From positions 372,001 through 436,000 of the forward strand of contig NZ_JAUDRH010000001.1 of NCBI RefSeq assembly GCF_030381805.1: 64,000 bases of DNA. Direction: 5' to 3'. The position numbers and the translations under genes are program-made. Shown here piece by piece: positions 42,173 through 53,500 of this stretch (position 1 is the stretch's first letter; every line of letters starts with the position of its first letter). Origin of the DNA: Chlorogloeopsis sp. ULAP01. GTDB taxonomy: Bacteria; Cyanobacteriota; Cyanobacteriia; Cyanobacteriales; Nostocaceae. The notes under the pieces were generated by a model that worked only from the letters and a program-made list of their open reading frames with translations, was not told where the DNA came from and searched no databases.

Positions 42173-43057
42173 ATGATTGTCGTCAATGAAATCGAGCGCA
42201 GATACAAGCTGATAAGTCAGGAATTTAAGTCAAACTATGTTGATTGCGGTAAACCAGTGATTATATCGGGAGCAATTAAAAAGTGGCATGGCTTTGATAC
42301 ATGGTCTTTAGAATACTTCAAAAACTTATCTCCCAATTTAAATATTTATGCCAAAAAATTTAGTCAAACTCAGGAAATTAAATTATGTAGTTTGACAATG
42401 GAAAAATATGTTGAATTAATTCAAGCCTACGAACAAAACAAGCAAATCAACGATTTACCACCCTATTGTCATGACTTGCCCCTATTTAGCTTAATACCTG
42501 CACTTATAGAAGATGCTCAACCATTTCCTTTAGATTACTTACCCAAATGGTATTGGTACAAATGGTGGCGTTACTGTCAATTTTTTATTGGTGCTTCTGA
42601 TAGTCTCACTCCACTACATTTTGATTGTCTGCTGACTAACAATATTTTTTTTCAAATTTCTGGGCGTAAACAATTTACTATATTACTTTCTGAAGATGCC
42701 AAATATTGTTATCGTCAAGGCTGGCGATGGTTTCTGGTTAATCCAGAGCTTCCAGATTTCCATAAATATCCTGACTACAAAAATGCCAGACCGATTAAAT
42801 TTATTGTCAATCCTGGAGATATTTTATATATGCCTCCCGGAACGCTACATCATGTGAGAAGTTTAGACCCGTCGATTTCATTTAATATCGATTGGCATAC
42901 TCCAAAAAGTTCGCTGAATGCTTTAGCCGCGATCGCAAAAGGTATGCCAGTGCAAAACTTATATTATAACTTTTTACTAACTATGGGTTTAGTATTAAAA
43001 ATTTCGCCACAGATAATTTTTAAATTTTATAAATCCTATCTTAATTATGTTTCATGA
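42173..43057 (+). CDS. Cupin-8/JmjC-like Fe(II)/2-oxoglutarate oxygenase
   Basis: A 294-residue cupin-8 protein. The iron ligands are in LHFDCLL (about residue 150) and GTLHHVRS (about 225), with ISGRKQFTILLSEDA between them and PGDILYMPPG before the distal His. Like the copy at 32865 it has an N-terminal region with WxxxxxWSLEYF, as expected for this hydroxylase group. It is 18 bases after the PKS-NRPS and 41 before the diaminobutyrate aminotransferase, so beta-hydroxylation of a Dab or neighbouring residue is a reasonable guess. Substrate not proven. Confidence 0.82.
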   Translation: MIVVNEIERRYKLISQEFKSNYVDCGKPVIISGAIKKWHGFDTWSLEYFKNLSPNLNIYAKKFSQTQEIKLCSLTMEKYVELIQAYEQNKQINDLPPYCHDLPLFSLIPALIEDAQPFPLDYLPKWYWYKWWRYCQFFIGASDSLTPLHFDCLLTNNIFFQISGRKQFTILLSEDAKYCYRQGWRWFLVNPELPDFHKYPDYKNARPIKFIVNPGDILYMPPGTLHHVRSLDPSISFNIDWHTPKSSLNALAAIAKGMPVQNLYYNFLLTMGLVLKISPQIIFKFYKSYLNYVS

Positions 43058-43098
43058 AAGACGATTAATGTATTTACTTATTTCCCAAAAGCAATATT

Positions 43099-44349
43099 AT
43101 GAATATATTTGAAAAGTGTGAATCAAACGTTAGAAGCTATTGTCGTAATTTTCCTGATATATTTCATCGAGCTAAAGGTTCGATAATTTATTCTGACTCT
43201 GGTAAAGAGTATATTGATTTTTTTGCTGGAGCAGGTGCTTTAAATTATGGGCATAACCATGATTATATCAAGCAAAAAGTTATCTCATATTTAGATGCCG
43301 ATGGCATTGCCCATGCTTTGGATATGTATACTTCGGCTAAAGAAAAGTTTTTATCCAAGTTTAATGAGGTAATTTTAAGTACCCAAAAACTAGATTATCG
43401 CATTCAGTTTTGCGGCCCAACAGGAACAAATGCTGTCGAAGCAGCTTTAAAGTTAGCCAGAAAAGTCAAGCAAAGATCGGGCATATTTTCCTTTATGGGA
43501 GCATATCATGGCATGACTTTGGGTAGCTTATCCATTAGCGGCAATATTGGAATTCGCTCTGGGGCAAATGGTACATCAAGTAATGTAACTTTTATGCCTT
43601 ATCCCTATGGATTTATGGCAAGTTTTGACACTATAGAATATATAGAAACAGTCTTAAATGATGTTAATTCGGGAATAGAAAAACCAGCAGCAATTATTTT
43701 TGAAACAGTACAAGCTGAAGGTGGGGTTGTTGTAGCTCCTGTTGAATGGATGCAACGACTTAGAAAGTTATGCAATGAGCATGATATTTTATTAATTTGT
43801 GATGATATTCAAGTAGGCTGCGGTCGAACTGGATCTTTCTTCTCTTTTGAAAGAGCAGATATTGTTCCTGATATAGTAGTACTCTCTAAATCTATTAGCG
43901 GGTATGGGTTTCCGATGTCATTATTATTAATTAAACCAGAGTTAGATACATGGGAACCGGGCGAACATAATGGTACTTTTAGAGGTAATCAATTAGCATT
44001 TATTGGAGCAACTGCTGCTCTAGAGTATAGAGAAGGTAGCAATCTTGAACAGGATGTAAAAACTAAAGAAATTTTCTTGAAAAATTTCCTAACTCAAGAA
44101 ATAGCATCAATTAGTGAGAACATTACCATCCGAGGAATTGGCATGATTTGGGGAATTGATGTGAAAAATTTTGGTGGTAATGTTTTTGCTAAAAAAGTAA
44201 CTAAGCGTTGTTTTGAATTAGGGTTAATAATTGAATTAGCTGGTAGAAATGATACTGTAATTAAAATACTGCCACCATTGGTAATTGATGTAGCTACCTT
44301 GGAAAGAGGTTGTTCAATTATTAAACAAGCTTTTCATGACTGTATATAA
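43099..44349 (+). CDS. Diaminobutyrate--2-oxoglutarate aminotransferase (EctB/PvdH-like)
   Basis: A 416-residue class III aminotransferase. It shows CGPTGTNAVEAALKLARK, GAYHGMTLGSLS, the cofactor Asp in LICDDIQVGCGRTG, the PLP Lys in VLSKSISGYG (about residue 265) and GTFRGNQLAF. These are hallmarks of the EctB/PvdH group that converts aspartate semialdehyde to L-2,4-diaminobutyrate with glutamate as donor. No ectA or ectC is nearby, so it is not an ectoine gene. The next gene has an A domain with a Dab-like pocket, so it most likely supplies that monomer. Confidence 0.92.
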   Translation: MNIFEKCESNVRSYCRNFPDIFHRAKGSIIYSDSGKEYIDFFAGAGALNYGHNHDYIKQKVISYLDADGIAHALDMYTSAKEKFLSKFNEVILSTQKLDYRIQFCGPTGTNAVEAALKLARKVKQRSGIFSFMGAYHGMTLGSLSISGNIGIRSGANGTSSNVTFMPYPYGFMASFDTIEYIETVLNDVNSGIEKPAAIIFETVQAEGGVVVAPVEWMQRLRKLCNEHDILLICDDIQVGCGRTGSFFSFERADIVPDIVVLSKSISGYGFPMSLLLIKPELDTWEPGEHNGTFRGNQLAFIGATAALEYREGSNLEQDVKTKEIFLKNFLTQEIASISENITIRGIGMIWGIDVKNFGGNVFAKKVTKRCFELGLIIELAGRNDTVIKILPPLVIDVATLERGCSIIKQAFHDCI

Positions 44350-44385
44350 AAATAAACTGAAATTTATAACTGAACAGGAAAGTCT

Positions 44386-47124
44386 ATGACGATAAATTCA
44401 CACTCACATAACTTGTTCTCGCAAAGAACTTATTGGATAAATCAACTGTCTGGAGAACTACCAGAAACTAATCTAATGCTAGATTATGTCAGACCTACAT
44501 TTTACAGTGGCAAAAACAAATATTTTAACTTTGATTTAGCTAGTGATTTATCTCAAGCAATTATTAAGTTCGCTAAAAATTCTCCCTTCTCAATATATTT
44601 GATACTTGTGACCGCATTGAATATCTTGCTGCAAAAATATACGCGCAATCAGGATGTGATAGTTGGAATACCCATATATGAGGAGATTGCTACAGATAAT
44701 CTCAATAGCAAAGTTATTCCCTTGCGAACTCAGGTAACACCTGAACTTTCATGCAAAGACTTTCTTTTGCAAGTCCAAAACGCAATTATCGATGCCTACA
44801 GTCATCAAAACTATAATATTGATGAATTATTTGAGTTATTACAGCTACCAAAAATTTCTAATCGCTGCCCAATTTTTGATATTGTAATTCTTCTAGAAAA
44901 TATTCATCATAAAAGTAATTTAAATCAAATTAATAATGACATTACAATTTCTTGCAAAGTTAATGGTGCAACTATTAATGGAAATATTGAGTATAACGAA
45001 TATCTATTTCAAGATGACAATATTAAATTAATAAGTACATATTATACTAATGTACTTGACAGTCTTATAAATCAAATCTATACCCCTATCTCAGAGATTA
45101 TTTTCTTAAATGATTTTGATAAATATCAGTTGTTAAAACAATATAACAACAATAGTAGATTATATCCTGTTGAACAGACAATAAATCAATTATTTGAAAA
45201 GCAAGTTTCTCAGACTCCTAATCGTATAGCAGTAGTTTATAAAAAAACTCAACTAACTTACCAAGAACTCAACGAAAAAGCGAATCAGTTAGCATTATTG
45301 TTACGTCAGCTAGGAGTTACTAAAGGCGAATTTGTTGGTATATTTAAAGACCGAGATATTAATTTTCTCATCGCTATTTTGGCTATATACAAAGCAGGCG
45401 GGGCTTATGTACCGATTGATAGTAATTATCCGTCACATCGGATTGAATATATGTTATATAATAGCGAAGTCCGATTTTTGCTTACAGATGGAGAATTATT
45501 AACAACCTTAACAAATTTTATAGATAATTGTCAGCAATTAAAATCGATTATCTGTGTAGATGCAGTTGTTGCTGAAAATATACAGCTAAGTCAAAATCAA
45601 CAATTAACCATTTACAATCAACTAGATTTTATCCACCTGAGTCAACAAAATCTAGAACCAATCAATCATGCTGATGACCCAGCTTATATGCTTTATACCT
45701 CTGGCTCCACCGGACTACCCAAAGGTGCAATTGTCAGACATGATGGTGCAATTAATCATATTTATGCCGAATTTGATGCATTAGAATTAACCGCAGAATT
45801 TGGTTTTTTACAAAGTGCTCCTTCTTCCACAGATATTTCTGTTTGGCAATTTTTAGCACCATTATTAATTGGTGGTAAGACAGTAATTGTAGACTTGGAA
45901 ACAGTAGCGATTCCTGCAAAACTATTTTCTGTACTAAAATCTGAAAAAATTACAGTAGTGGAATTAGTTCCAGCATTATTTGGTGGTTTATTGGAATATG
46001 CTGCACAACTCCCGATTGCCCAAAGAGAATTACCCTGTTTGAAATGGATGATGGTTGTAGGAGAAGCCGTATCAGTCAGTTGGGTAAATAAATGGCTCCA
46101 GATATATCCCGATATCAAAATAGTGAATGCTTATGGACCTACCGAAGCGGCTGACGATATTACACAGTTTATTATCGATCGACCTTTACCAGAAAATCAA
46201 CGCACAATACCAATTGGTAAACCATTAGCTAACTTAAATCTCTATATCCTAGATGAACAGCTGAAATTATTACCCATTGGTGCGCCAGGAGAAATTTGTG
46301 TATCGGGAATTGGTGTTGGTGCTGGTTATTGGAAAAACCCCGAAAAAACCAATCTGAGCTTTGTTTCCAACCCGTTTACTGATGATAGGAAGAACTTACC
46401 AGCAAATCGCAGCGATTTAATTTATAAAACTGGGGATTTAGGAAGATGGTTGGCGAATGGAAATATTGAATTTCTCGGGCGTATTGACCAGCAAGTGAAG
46501 ATTCGTGGTTTTCGAGTGGAATTGGGTGAGATTGAGGCTTTGCTCGGTCAGCATCCACTAGTGCGTGACAATGTGGTTGTGCTGAGGGAAGACAATCCTG
46601 ATGATAAACGCTTAGTTGCTTATGTTGTTCCTAGCTATCAGAGTTATGAGAATGAGACAAGCAATAACAACCCAGTCCAACAGTTACGTGATTTACTTAA
46701 AGAAAAGCTACCAGGTTATATGATCCCCTCGGCGATTGTACTGCTAGAAGCATTGCCCCTAGCTCCCAGTGGTAAAATAGACCGTCGGGCATTACCTGTA
46801 CCCAATTTTCAAGATGAAGAAGTTAGTTTTGTTGCACCCCGCACCCCCGCGGAAGAGATAGTTGCTGACATTTGGATGCAGATATTAAAGCGATCGCACC
46901 TTGGTATTCACGACAATTTCTTTGATTTGGGCGGACATTCTTTATTAGCAACTCAAGTCATTTCCCGATTGCGAGAAGCATTTAAAGTAGAGTTACCTTT
47001 ACGCAGTTTATTTGAAGCACCTACAGTCGCTCAATTGGTAGAACGTATCGAGAAAATGCTGACAGTCCAACAGCTACAGTTTATGTCTATGGATGCAGTA
47101 GATCGTGAGGAGATAGAAATATGA
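44386..47124 (+). CDS. NRPS: half-C-A(Dab-like)-PCP
   Basis: A 912-residue module. The first 255 residues are only the C-terminal lobe of a condensation domain (from YWINQLSG to NDFDKYQLL). There is no HHxxxDG, so it cannot condense by itself. The A domain (about 265-760) has YTSGSTGLPKG and the pocket D I W E M V A D D, close to the diaminobutyrate code DIWELTADD. The PCP (DNFFDLGGHSL) is near 843. The full C domain at the end of the PKS at 36266 probably serves this module in trans. The gene follows the Dab aminotransferase by 36 bases and overlaps the next NRPS by four (ATGA). Confidence 0.94.
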   Translation: MTINSHSHNLFSQRTYWINQLSGELPETNLMLDYVRPTFYSGKNKYFNFDLASDLSQAIIKFAKNSPFSIYLILVTALNILLQKYTRNQDVIVGIPIYEEIATDNLNSKVIPLRTQVTPELSCKDFLLQVQNAIIDAYSHQNYNIDELFELLQLPKISNRCPIFDIVILLENIHHKSNLNQINNDITISCKVNGATINGNIEYNEYLFQDDNIKLISTYYTNVLDSLINQIYTPISEIIFLNDFDKYQLLKQYNNNSRLYPVEQTINQLFEKQVSQTPNRIAVVYKKTQLTYQELNEKANQLALLLRQLGVTKGEFVGIFKDRDINFLIAILAIYKAGGAYVPIDSNYPSHRIEYMLYNSEVRFLLTDGELLTTLTNFIDNCQQLKSIICVDAVVAENIQLSQNQQLTIYNQLDFIHLSQQNLEPINHADDPAYMLYTSGSTGLPKGAIVRHDGAINHIYAEFDALELTAEFGFLQSAPSSTDISVWQFLAPLLIGGKTVIVDLETVAIPAKLFSVLKSEKITVVELVPALFGGLLEYAAQLPIAQRELPCLKWMMVVGEAVSVSWVNKWLQIYPDIKIVNAYGPTEAADDITQFIIDRPLPENQRTIPIGKPLANLNLYILDEQLKLLPIGAPGEICVSGIGVGAGYWKNPEKTNLSFVSNPFTDDRKNLPANRSDLIYKTGDLGRWLANGNIEFLGRIDQQVKIRGFRVELGEIEALLGQHPLVRDNVVVLREDNPDDKRLVAYVVPSYQSYENETSNNNPVQQLRDLLKEKLPGYMIPSAIVLLEALPLAPSGKIDRRALPVPNFQDEEVSFVAPRTPAEEIVADIWMQILKRSHLGIHDNFFDLGGHSLLATQVISRLREAFKVELPLRSLFEAPTVAQLVERIEKMLTVQQLQFMSMDAVDREEIEI

Positions 47125-50100
47125 AAACTATTGAAGAGTTTTTATCCGATCTTTGCAGTCTCGATATCAAGCTGTGGGTTGAAGAAAATCGCCTGCTTTG
47201 TAACGCTCCTAAAGGTGCGCTGACACCAGTTATTAAAGCAGAACTAGCGGAACGCAAAGCAGAAATCCTCGCTTTTATACGTCAAAATAACGTAACTTTA
47301 AGTTCTAATCATCAGCCAATTCGCCCAACACCACAACAGGAAAATCTATCTCTATCCTTTGCCCAACAACGACTCTGGTTTATCGACCAGTTACAACCAG
47401 GCAGTAACTTTTACAATCTACCTGCCGCCTTTCATCTGCAAGGTTCGCTCAATGTAGTAGCACTGGAAAAGACCCTCAATGAAATTATACGGCGGCATGA
47501 AGTTTTAAGAACGACTTTTGCCTCACAAAAAGGGCAACCCCTCCAAGTCATTCACCCGACTTTGACTTTAAATTTGCCTGTAATTAATTTACAAGAATTA
47601 CCAAAAGTCGAGCGCGAAGCCGAAGTTCAACAACTTTTGAGTAAGGAAGCTTCGCAATGTTTCAAATTAGACGAAACACCATTACTGCGATGTACTCTCT
47701 TACAATTAGCCGAAGAAGAGTATGTAGTGATGTTTACCATGCATCACATCATCTCTGATGGTTGGTCGATGGGTATACTCATCCAAGAAGTAGTAGCCCT
47801 GTATGAAGCCTTTTCTCAAAATCAAGCTTCTCCGCTTCCAGAATTACCCATTCAATATGCAGATTTTGCTGTTTGGCAGCGCCAATGGTTGCAAGGAGAA
47901 GTTCTAGACAACCTTCTTTCTTACTGGAAAAAACAGCTTGGTGGCAACCTCCCAATTTTGCAACTACCTACAGATTATCCTCGACCGCCAATTCAGACTT
48001 TTCGGGGTAAAAGAAAATCATTTACTCTATCTACTGATTTGACTGAAGCGTTAAAGACACTTAGCCGTCATGAAGATGCGACGCTGTTCATGACTTTGTT
48101 AGCTGGGTTTAAGACATTATTGCATCGCTACAGCAATCAAGAAGATATTTTAGTAGGTTCGCCGATCGCTAATCGTAACCGTAACGATATCGAACAACTA
48201 ATTGGTTTTTTTGTCAATACTCTGGTGTTGCGTACTGACTTCACTGGTAATCCCACTTTTAAAGAATTGTTGAGGCGTGTACGCGAGACAACTTTAGAAG
48301 CTTACGCTCATCAAGATATACCTTTTGATTTATTAGTTGAAGAATTGCAGCCACAGCGCAACTTGAGTTATGCGCCTCTATTTCAAGTAATGTTTATTCT
48401 GCAAAATACCCCAATGTCTGCGTTAGAAATCTCAGGTTTAACTTTGAATTTCCTGGAGAATAACGCTAACACCGCAATGTTTGATTTAACACTTGATATG
48501 AAGGAGACAGAAGGGGGATTAGTAGGAAGTTTAGAATATAATACAGATTTATTTGATGACACCACCATTGCGCGCATGGTAGAACATTTACAGACTTTGC
48601 TCCAAGGTATTGTTACTAATCCAGAGCAACGGCTATCAGAATTATCATTATTAACAGAATCAGAGCGTCATAAACTTTTAGTAGAGTGGAATAATACTCA
48701 AGTCGAATATCCACAAGATCAATGCATTCATCAGTTATTTGAATCGCAAGTAGAACAAACACCTGATGCAGTAGCAGTAGTATTTGAAAACCAGCAATTA
48801 ACTTACCGCGAACTAAACGCCAAAGCCAACCAATTAGCACATTATTTACAAACTTTAGGAGTCAAACCAGAGGTATTAGTCGGGATTTGTGTTGAGCGAT
48901 CACTCGATATGGTCATTGGAATCTTAGCCATCCTCAAAGCCGGAGGTGCTTATGTACCTCTAGAGCCTAGCTATCCCCAAGAACCCTTGGCTTATATATT
49001 AGAAGATGCTCAACCAAGGGTTTTGTTAACCCAACAGAAATTAGTTGCAACACTACCAAATCAGCTAGCGCAGGTTATTTGTCTGGATAGTGATTGGGAA
49101 TTAATTAGCGATCACCACAGTGAAAATCCCGTAACTCACATCACTGAAGATTACCTCGCCTACGTCATCTATACTTCTGGTTCCACAGGGAAACCAAAGG
49201 GTGCAATGAACACCCATCGCGGAATCTGCAATCGCTTACTGTGGATGCAGGATGCTTACCAACTAACACCAGCAGATAGAGTTTTGCAGAAAACTCCTTT
49301 TAATTTTGATGTCTCAGTCTGGGAATTCTTCTGGCCGTTGATGACGGGTGCGCGGTTAGTAATAGCCCAACCAGAAGGACATAAAGATCCCAACTATTTG
49401 ATTAACTTGATTGTCCAGCAGCAAATAACGACCTTACATTTTGTCCCATCCATGCTGCAAGTTTTTTTGGAAGCAGAAGCAGTAGAAAAATGTCAGTCTT
49501 TGGTGCGGGTAATCGCCAGTGGAGAAGCATTACCAGTTGAACTGCAACAACGCTTTTTTCAGCGACTGGATGCCCAATTATATAATCTTTATGGACCAAC
49601 AGAAGCGGCTGTTGATGTCACCTTTTGGCAATGCCAAAATCATCTCAGTAACCACAAGACAGTTCCTATCGGTCGCCCAATTGCCAATATTCAAATTTAT
49701 ATCCTTGACAAATATCTTCATCCTGTTCCTGTGGGTGTACCAGGGGAAGTTTATATCGGCGGTGTAGGCGTTGGTCGAGGTTACTTAAACCGTCCTGAAT
49801 TAACTGCCGAGAAATTTATTCCCAATCCTTTTAGTTTTAGCACCACAGCCAGCCGTCTTTACAAAACAGGTGATTTAGCCCGTTATCTTCCTAATGGAGA
49901 AATAGAATACATTGGTCGGATTGACTATCAAGTGAAACTGCGAGGGTTCCGCATTGAACTAGGAGAAATAGAAGCGGCGATCGCTCAATATCCAGGAGTA
50001 CGAGAAACTATAGTTGTTGTTAATGCACAACGAATAGTTGCCTATCTAGTTCCGCAAACAGCACAAATATTAAGCATTTCAGAACTACGTAGTTTTTTAG

Positions 50101-50579
50101 AGTCAAAATTACCCAGCTACATGATCCCCGTGGCTTTTGTCTTGTTAGAAACATTACCCTTAAACACAAATGGTAAAGTTGACCGCCGAGCTTTACCTGC
50201 ACCTGACATAGCCCGCCCCGAATTAGCTGATGCTTATCAACCACCCCAAACGGAAGTTGAACAAACCATTGCCCAAATTTGGCAACAAGTCCTGCGACTA
50301 GAAAATGTCGGTATTCATGATAACTTCTTTGAACTCGGTGGTCATTCATTGCTTTTGGTGCAAGTGAATAGCAAATTACGTGAACTATTTACCAAAAATT
50401 TAGCGGTTCTTGACTTATTTAGATATCCCACAATTAACTCTTTAGCCAATTATTTAACGCAAGTTGAGCCGGAAAAAATAACAGCTGAAAGTATAGAGAT
50501 TGTTACCGAAAAAATTGCCGACGGCAAAGCACAACAAAGAAAACGCCTTCAAAAACTTAAATCTATCCAAAATATCTAA
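47121..50579 (+). CDS. NRPS: docking-C-A(Ser)-PCP
   Basis: A 1152-residue single module. Residues 1-60 (starting MKTIEEFLSDL, with a WVEENRLLCNAP segment) form a TubC-type docking domain for communication with the preceding protein. The C domain (about 75-490) has the L-C-L style start LSFAQQRLWFIDQL and HHIISDGWS at about 207. The A domain (about 535-1010) has the pocket D V W H I S L V D, a serine code. The PCP (FFELGGHSLL) is near 1068. The end is a basic tail (KAQQRKRLQKLKS), perhaps a docking tail for the PKS that follows after 15 bases. No E domain is present here. Confidence 0.95.
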   Translation: MKTIEEFLSDLCSLDIKLWVEENRLLCNAPKGALTPVIKAELAERKAEILAFIRQNNVTLSSNHQPIRPTPQQENLSLSFAQQRLWFIDQLQPGSNFYNLPAAFHLQGSLNVVALEKTLNEIIRRHEVLRTTFASQKGQPLQVIHPTLTLNLPVINLQELPKVEREAEVQQLLSKEASQCFKLDETPLLRCTLLQLAEEEYVVMFTMHHIISDGWSMGILIQEVVALYEAFSQNQASPLPELPIQYADFAVWQRQWLQGEVLDNLLSYWKKQLGGNLPILQLPTDYPRPPIQTFRGKRKSFTLSTDLTEALKTLSRHEDATLFMTLLAGFKTLLHRYSNQEDILVGSPIANRNRNDIEQLIGFFVNTLVLRTDFTGNPTFKELLRRVRETTLEAYAHQDIPFDLLVEELQPQRNLSYAPLFQVMFILQNTPMSALEISGLTLNFLENNANTAMFDLTLDMKETEGGLVGSLEYNTDLFDDTTIARMVEHLQTLLQGIVTNPEQRLSELSLLTESERHKLLVEWNNTQVEYPQDQCIHQLFESQVEQTPDAVAVVFENQQLTYRELNAKANQLAHYLQTLGVKPEVLVGICVERSLDMVIGILAILKAGGAYVPLEPSYPQEPLAYILEDAQPRVLLTQQKLVATLPNQLAQVICLDSDWELISDHHSENPVTHITEDYLAYVIYTSGSTGKPKGAMNTHRGICNRLLWMQDAYQLTPADRVLQKTPFNFDVSVWEFFWPLMTGARLVIAQPEGHKDPNYLINLIVQQQITTLHFVPSMLQVFLEAEAVEKCQSLVRVIASGEALPVELQQRFFQRLDAQLYNLYGPTEAAVDVTFWQCQNHLSNHKTVPIGRPIANIQIYILDKYLHPVPVGVPGEVYIGGVGVGRGYLNRPELTAEKFIPNPFSFSTTASRLYKTGDLARYLPNGEIEYIGRIDYQVKLRGFRIELGEIEAAIAQYPGVRETIVVVNAQRIVAYLVPQTAQILSISELRSFLESKLPSYMIPVAFVLLETLPLNTNGKVDRRALPAPDIARPELADAYQPPQTEVEQTIAQIWQQVLRLENVGIHDNFFELGGHSLLLVQVNSKLRELFTKNLAVLDLFRYPTINSLANYLTQVEPEKITAESIEIVTEKIADGKAQQRKRLQKLKSIQNI

Positions 50580-50594
50580 ATTTTATTTAAAATC

Positions 50595-53500
50595 ATGAGT
50601 ATTAGTACATCATTAAATGGTTCAGAAATAGCGATTATTGGCTTATCAGGGCGATTTCCAGGAGCTAAAGATATTGATGAATTTTGGCAAAATCTTCAGC
50701 AGGGCAGGGAAACAATTGCGTTTTTTACTGATGAAGAACTCTTAGCAGCCGGGATAAATTCATCTTTATTAAATGATCCTAATTATGTAAAAGCCCAGGC
50801 GGTATTAGCAGACGCAGAATATTTTGATGCTGAATTTTTTGGCTTTAATCCCAGAGAAGCCACAATTACCGACCCACAACACCGAGTTTTTCTAGAATGT
50901 GCTTGGTCAGCCCTAGAAAATGCCGGATATGATTCCCAAAATTATCAAGGTGCAATCGGTGTTTATGCTGGTTCTGGGATGAACACCTACTTACTAAATA
51001 TTTATTTAAATCAAAATATTATTGGTTCTGTTGATCCGCAGCAACTCATGCTGGCTGGGAATAAAGATTTTTTAACCACTCGTGTTTCTTACAAACTCAA
51101 CTTAGAAGGGCCAAGTTACGCAGTCCAAACAGCTTGCTCAACTTCGTTGGTGGCTGTTCACTTGGCTTGTCAAAGCTTACTCAATGGTGAATGTGATATG
51201 GCTTTGGCTGGTGGTGTCGCCATCAATGCTGACAGAAAAGCAGGATACTTATATACAGAAGGGGGGATAATGTCTCCTGACGGACATTGCCGTGCTTTTG
51301 ATGCCCATGCTCAAGGATCTGTAGGTGGTGAGGGTGTGGGGATTGTGGTGTTAAAGCGATTAGAAGATGCGTTGCGCGATCACGATACAATTTATGCCAT
51401 CATCAAAGGTTCAGCGATTAATAATGACGGGGCGTTCAAAGTCAGCTACACAGCACCCCGCATCGATACCCAAGCCAAGGTGATTAGAACCGCCCAAATC
51501 GTCGCTGAAGTCGAACCAGAAACTATCACCTACATTGAAACTCACGGTACAGCCACCGCTTTAGGAGATCCCATTGAAATTGCCGCCCTGACACAAGCTT
51601 TCCGCGCCAGCACCCAAAAGACAGGATTCTGTGCTATTGGTTCCGTCAAAACCAACATTGGACATTTGGACACTGCGGCCGGTGTGGCGGGGTTAATCAA
51701 AACTGTCCTCGCCCTGAAGCACAAACAAATACCCCCAAGCTTACATTATTCTGCCCCTAATCCTGAAATTGACTTTGCTAATAGCCCTTTTTACGTCAAT
51801 ACCAAACTGGCAGAATGGCAAACCAATAATATTCCCCGGCGTGCAGGAGTCAGCTCCTTTGGGTTGGGGGGAACTAACGCTCATGTCATTCTGGAAGAAG
51901 CGCCAGTATGGGAACGGGACAGGGAGCAGGAGAGAAAGTATCAATTGTTGCTTCTGTCTGCCAAAACAGCATCAGCACTAGAAACGGCTACAACAAATCT
52001 AGCTGATTATTTGCAAGCACATTCTGATTTAAACCTAGCTGATGTCGCTTACACATTACAGGTTGGACGCAGAACTTTCGACTATCGGCGTGCTGTGGTG
52101 TGTCGAGATATTCCCGATGCACTCAAAGTACTGCAAAATTCCCAACCAGTCGCCCAAAAAACTCAGCCACGTCCAGTTGCTTTTATGTTTTCTGGGCTGG
52201 GAACTCACTATGTTGATATGGCTTTGGAACTTTACCAAACTGAGTCAACATTTCGTAGCTGTGTGGATGAATGTTGTGAACTCCTGAAGCCCCTGCTGGG
52301 TTTAGATTTGCGAGATGTTTTATATCCCAACATAAATAATCACAATGGCAACCAGCAAACGCAAAAAAGTCTAGATTTGCGGAAAATGCTCGGTCGGGGA
52401 GAGCCATCAACCGATGTCGCCACGCAAAAACTCAACCAGACTGTTTTGACGCAACCAGCCATGTTTGTGATTGAATATGCGTTGGCTCAGTTGTGGATAT
52501 CCTGGGGAATTCGCCCGACGGCGATGATTGGTTACAGCATTGGTGAATATGTCGCCACCACTCTAGCCGGGGTTTTGTCTTTGACAGATGCTTTAACCTT
52601 GGTAGCTAGAAGGGCGCAGATGATTGACGAATTGCCAGGGGGGGGAATGTTGGCTGTGCCGCTTTCCGAGGCAGAAATACAGCCTTTGTTGCATGAGAAT
52701 ATTTCCCTGTCGGCGATTAATGGCGGATCATTATGTGTGATTGCAGGTTTCCCCGATGCCGTTGCAGAATTAGAACAAAAATTGAGCGATCGCGGTTTAG
52801 TTGGTAAGCGGTTACAGACTTCCCATGCTTTTCATTCGGTGATGATGGAAGCGATCGCACCAACTTTTGCGAATTTAGTTAACACATTCAGCCTAAAACC
52901 GCCCAAAATTCCTTATATTTCTAACGTCACCGGCACTTGGATTACTGCCGAACAAGCCACAGATCCCACCTACTGGGTGCAGCACCTTTGCCAAACAGTG
53001 CGCTTTGCAGATGGAGTCCAACAATTATCACAAACAGACAATCCGATTTTGTTAGAAGTCGGCCCTGGTCAAGCATTAATTAGTTTTGCATCCCAATGTC
53101 TTACCACCGACAAGCGAAATCAATCCTTAATGCTCCCTAGTTTGCGCCATTCCTACGAGCAGCAGTCAGATGTCGCCTGTTTATTACATACATTGGGTCG
53201 CCTGTGGCAAGCTGGGGTAGCGGCAGATTGGTCTAGTTTTTATGCCCATGAACCACGGCAACGAATTCCTTTACCAACATATCCTTTTGAACGTCAGCGT
53301 TACTGGGTTGATGCCCATCCGGGAGCTAATTTGGTTTTGCTTTGCGCCCCTGGGGAGACATCCAACACACTAGACGAATTGAGTCAATATACTCAAACTA
53401 CACAAAAAACCACTGCCACTACCGTCTATCTCAGACCAAATTTAGATAATGATTATGTAGCGCCTAGAACTGAAGTAGAGCAAACCATTGCTAACATTTG

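Noticed and set aside
43099..44349. Ectoine biosynthesis gene
   Set aside because: The EctB-like aminotransferase stands without ectA or ectC and next to a Dab-type NRPS, so monomer supply is the better reading.
45762..46118. 118-codon open frame on the minus strand
   Set aside because: Antisense to conserved A-domain cores of the Dab-type NRPS.
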